This document shows positions 5,793-7,533 of a stretch of DNA of 7,533 bases, piece after piece. This DNA comes from Planctomycetota bacterium (GTDB lineage: Bacteria; Planctomycetota; PUPC01; JACPCR01): contig JASLXP010000217.1 in assembly GCA_030740295.1 (NCBI GenBank), positions 1-7,533 on the forward strand. The letters run 5' to 3'. The notes below the pieces were generated by a model. The model was not told where the DNA came from, did no database searches, and was given only the letters and a program-made list of their open reading frames with translations. Within the stretch, counting starts at the first letter, position 1, and each line of letters begins with the position of its first letter. The translations under genes were made by a program, and so were the position numbers.

Positions 5793-7533
5793 CTATGCCT
5801 CCTGCCAGATCTTCACCAATTCCAGATATTTTGCGGTTATCAGAGCAGGCACGGCGTCGAGCTCTATCTCCCCTGAAACGTAGCTTTGCCAGGCGGGCCA
5901 GAAGATGGTGCGGCCGACTGCGAAACCGACTGTGTGGTGGGTCTCCTTCACGATAGAAAACCAACTGGTGAATCTGGCCATCTCCGCGCCGCTGCCGAGC
6001 ACGATGATGCGGCTGTCGGGATCGTATTTGTCGATGACTTCGCAGACGGTCTTCCATTCTGCCAGAGTTTCGAGTGCGCCGATCTTCCACCAGTAGGGGA
6101 AGACGCCCGCTTCGTAAACGTCGTTCATGGACGCGACGAGGTTTTCGCAGTTGTTTTCAAAATCATCGTGCACGAGGAGCTCGAGCATGAAACGGCGATC
6201 CAGTGCGCTGCAGGCGTTGTCGAGCTCTTTCACACGTGACATCTGGTGTTCCCGGATCTCATCTGGAAGCTTGGGGTGATAGTACCACAGGTACTTGACG
6301 AAGGCTGTGGACGGTGTCTCGACCAACTGCTGGTAGATCGAGCCCGAGCCAAGCCACTCGGAGGGGAAGGCGTCTGTAGCCTCGACAGGTATGCCGAAAT
6401 CGAATGGTTCTTCCGCAGCCTGCTTCAAGATCGATTGGCCGTAAACGGGATCGATCAGAATGGCCGCACTGTCGGAAGAAACGGGAGCAGGGGAGTCTGC
6501 TGTGGGTCCGAGTGCGGCTTTGAAGCCTTCGAAAACTCTTTTCTTGAATTCGACGATGCATGCTCTGTCTTTGCCATGCTCTTGGCATGACGCCTCGAAT
6601 TGGCCCCGATGGTCGAATGCGAGAATGAGTTTCTGCGAGGCCGCAGGATGGCCGAGATGGGTCACCCGGTGCAGCAGCTCGAGCTCTTTGGATTCAAGGA
6701 CGTCGGGCCTGGTGTGATAGTTTTCAGTGAAGAACAGCATCTCACGGAGCGAGGCCATCGCGGGCGCGCAGCCGTGCCTCGATACCACGAGTGCGCCGTT
6801 GGCATTGCCGAACTTGCCGCATGTCTCCCAATCCTTGCCGCGGAGCCAGCCGCGCAGGAATCCGCCCATGAACGCGTCTCCGGCGCCCAGCACATTCAGA
6901 ACCTCGACCGGAAACGGCTGGGCCTCGATCGGGTTTTCCAGGTCTTCGAGGAATACCGCGCAGCCCTCTTCGCCTCGTTTTTGAACAATGGGTGCGTCCG
7001 TTACCTGCCGGATAGATCGCACGGCCCCGTCGAGGTCTTCACCGCCGCCTGCTATCAGGATCTCTTCTTCTGTGCCGACGACCAGGTCACACATCGGCAG
7101 GGCCTTTTGAATCTCTGCCGTCACAAACGGTGCAAGAGCGAAACGGGTCTCACCGTCTCCGGGATCGGTGAGCTTCCAGAGGACAGGACGGTAATCGATA
7201 TCGAACACGACGGCAGTGCCCACCTCTTTGGCGAGCTTTGCCGCGTACAACGTGGCCTCGTTCATCGCGGGCTGCGAAAGGCACGTGCCGGTAAACAGAA
7301 ACGCTTTGCTTCTTTTGAAAACTTCCGGATCGGCATCCTCGGGCCTGACCTGCATATCGGCACAGTTATCCCGATAGAAAATCAGCGGAAACCGGTCGGG
7401 CGGATTGACCCCGAGCACGACAAGCGCGGTCAGGTGGTCGGGGTTGTCTTTGAGCAGCGTGACATCGACTCCCTCGCGCACGAGCGTATTGCGGAGGAAC
7501 TTGCCCATATCGTCTGTGCCGACATGAGAAAAC
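5793..7533 (-). CDS. iolC: 5-dehydro-2-deoxygluconokinase (PfkB family) fused to DUF2090, IolC type (5' end outside window)
   Basis: The frame is open to the right edge and ends at TAG (5795-5793). An internal ATG at 7508 is not the true start: the codons before it read FSHVGTDD and run straight into MGKFLRNTLVREGVDV, the usual PfkB 'VG.D.MG' segment. About 60 N-terminal residues are therefore missing. Counting from that methionine, the kinase domain spans 1 to about 270, with LNVLGAGDAFMGGFLRGWL holding the GAGD anion-hole and catalytic motif (208-211). DUF2090, with a class I aldolase-like barrel, runs from about 294 to 571: LAFDHRGQFE (D299, H300), FVKYLWYYHP (K405), PYWWKIG (K475) and GFAVGRTIFWPAWQ near the end. 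The kinase phosphorylates 5-dehydro-2-deoxy-D-gluconate with ATP in cytoplasmic myo-inositol breakdown. DUF2090 may perform the following aldol cleavage, which is inferred from its fold. Another PfkB sugar-acid kinase activity remains possible. It is convergent with the ATPase gene. Confidence 0.87.
   Translation of the reverse strand, partial: FSHVGTDDMGKFLRNTLVREGVDVTLLKDNPDHLTALVVLGVNPPDRFPLIFYRDNCADMQVRPEDADPEVFKRSKAFLFTGTCLSQPAMNEATLYAAKLAKEVGTAVVFDIDYRPVLWKLTDPGDGETRFALAPFVTAEIQKALPMCDLVVGTEEEILIAGGGEDLDGAVRSIRQVTDAPIVQKRGEEGCAVFLEDLENPIEAQPFPVEVLNVLGAGDAFMGGFLRGWLRGKDWETCGKFGNANGALVVSRHGCAPAMASLREMLFFTENYHTRPDVLESKELELLHRVTHLGHPAASQKLILAFDHRGQFEASCQEHGKDRACIVEFKKRVFEGFKAALGPTADSPAPVSSDSAAILIDPVYGQSILKQAAEEPFDFGIPVEATDAFPSEWLGSGSIYQQLVETPSTAFVKYLWYYHPKLPDEIREHQMSRVKELDNACSALDRRFMLELLVHDDFENNCENLVASMNDVYEAGVFPYWWKIGALETLAEWKTVCEVIDKYDPDSRIIVLGSGAEMARFTSWFSIVKETHHTVGFAVGRTIFWPAWQSYVSGEIELDAVPALITAKYLELVKIWQEA

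Noticed and set aside
5767..5811. Possible bidirectional terminator between the convergent ATPase and kinase genes
   Set aside because: Only short broken complementarities (GATCT/AGATC, CAGG/CCTG) with unequal spacing are present, there is no T-run, and most of the bases are coding.
5793..7508. Kinase gene starting at the internal ATG at 7508
   Set aside because: Upstream codons to the window edge are open and encode conserved PfkB sequence, so the gene continues beyond the window.

Overview
The window holds three protein-coding genes and one short, structurally interesting intergenic region. Two of the genes are cut by the window edges. No rRNA, tRNA, CRISPR array, transposase or integrase was seen. 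The best guess for the source is a Gram-negative-type bacterium of the PVC group (Planctomycetes, Verrucomicrobia, Lentisphaerae) or a related candidate phylum. The reasons are the giant DUF4175-like membrane protein with an embedded PA14-like domain, the fused IolC-DUF2090 enzyme, and starts without Shine-Dalgarno sequences. This placement is an inference from protein flavour, not a demonstrated assignment.

Layout. Positions 1-4359 (minus strand) are one uninterrupted frame of 1453 codons that runs off the left edge. It encodes a huge N-terminally membrane-anchored protein: three transmembrane helices, a beta-rich region, long helical stretches, and a PA14-like lectin-type domain at about residues 825-970. 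Positions 4360-4639 are a 280-base AT-rich divergent intergenic region. It contains a small hairpin in the leader of the giant gene and a long, nearly perfect inverted repeat that ends on the start codon of the next gene. Positions 4640-5776 (plus strand) encode a 378-residue AAA_14/DUF4143 family ATPase. After a 16-base gap, positions 5793-7533 (minus strand) encode a PfkB-family kinase fused to DUF2090, the bifunctional IolC type of myo-inositol catabolism. Its first roughly 60 residues lie beyond the right edge.

How the genes relate. No common pathway is visible. The giant protein belongs to a type usually found next to MoxR/DUF58/BatA-like envelope genes, which would lie off the left edge. 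The kinase would belong with inositol or sugar-acid genes off the right edge. The ATPase looks like a self-contained single-gene unit sitting between two unrelated loci with its own dyad control element. The most notable signal is that dyad (4592-4641). Four of the five non-Watson-Crick positions in its 25-base arms become G.U wobbles if the minus strand is transcribed, which hints at RNA-level as well as DNA-level constraint.
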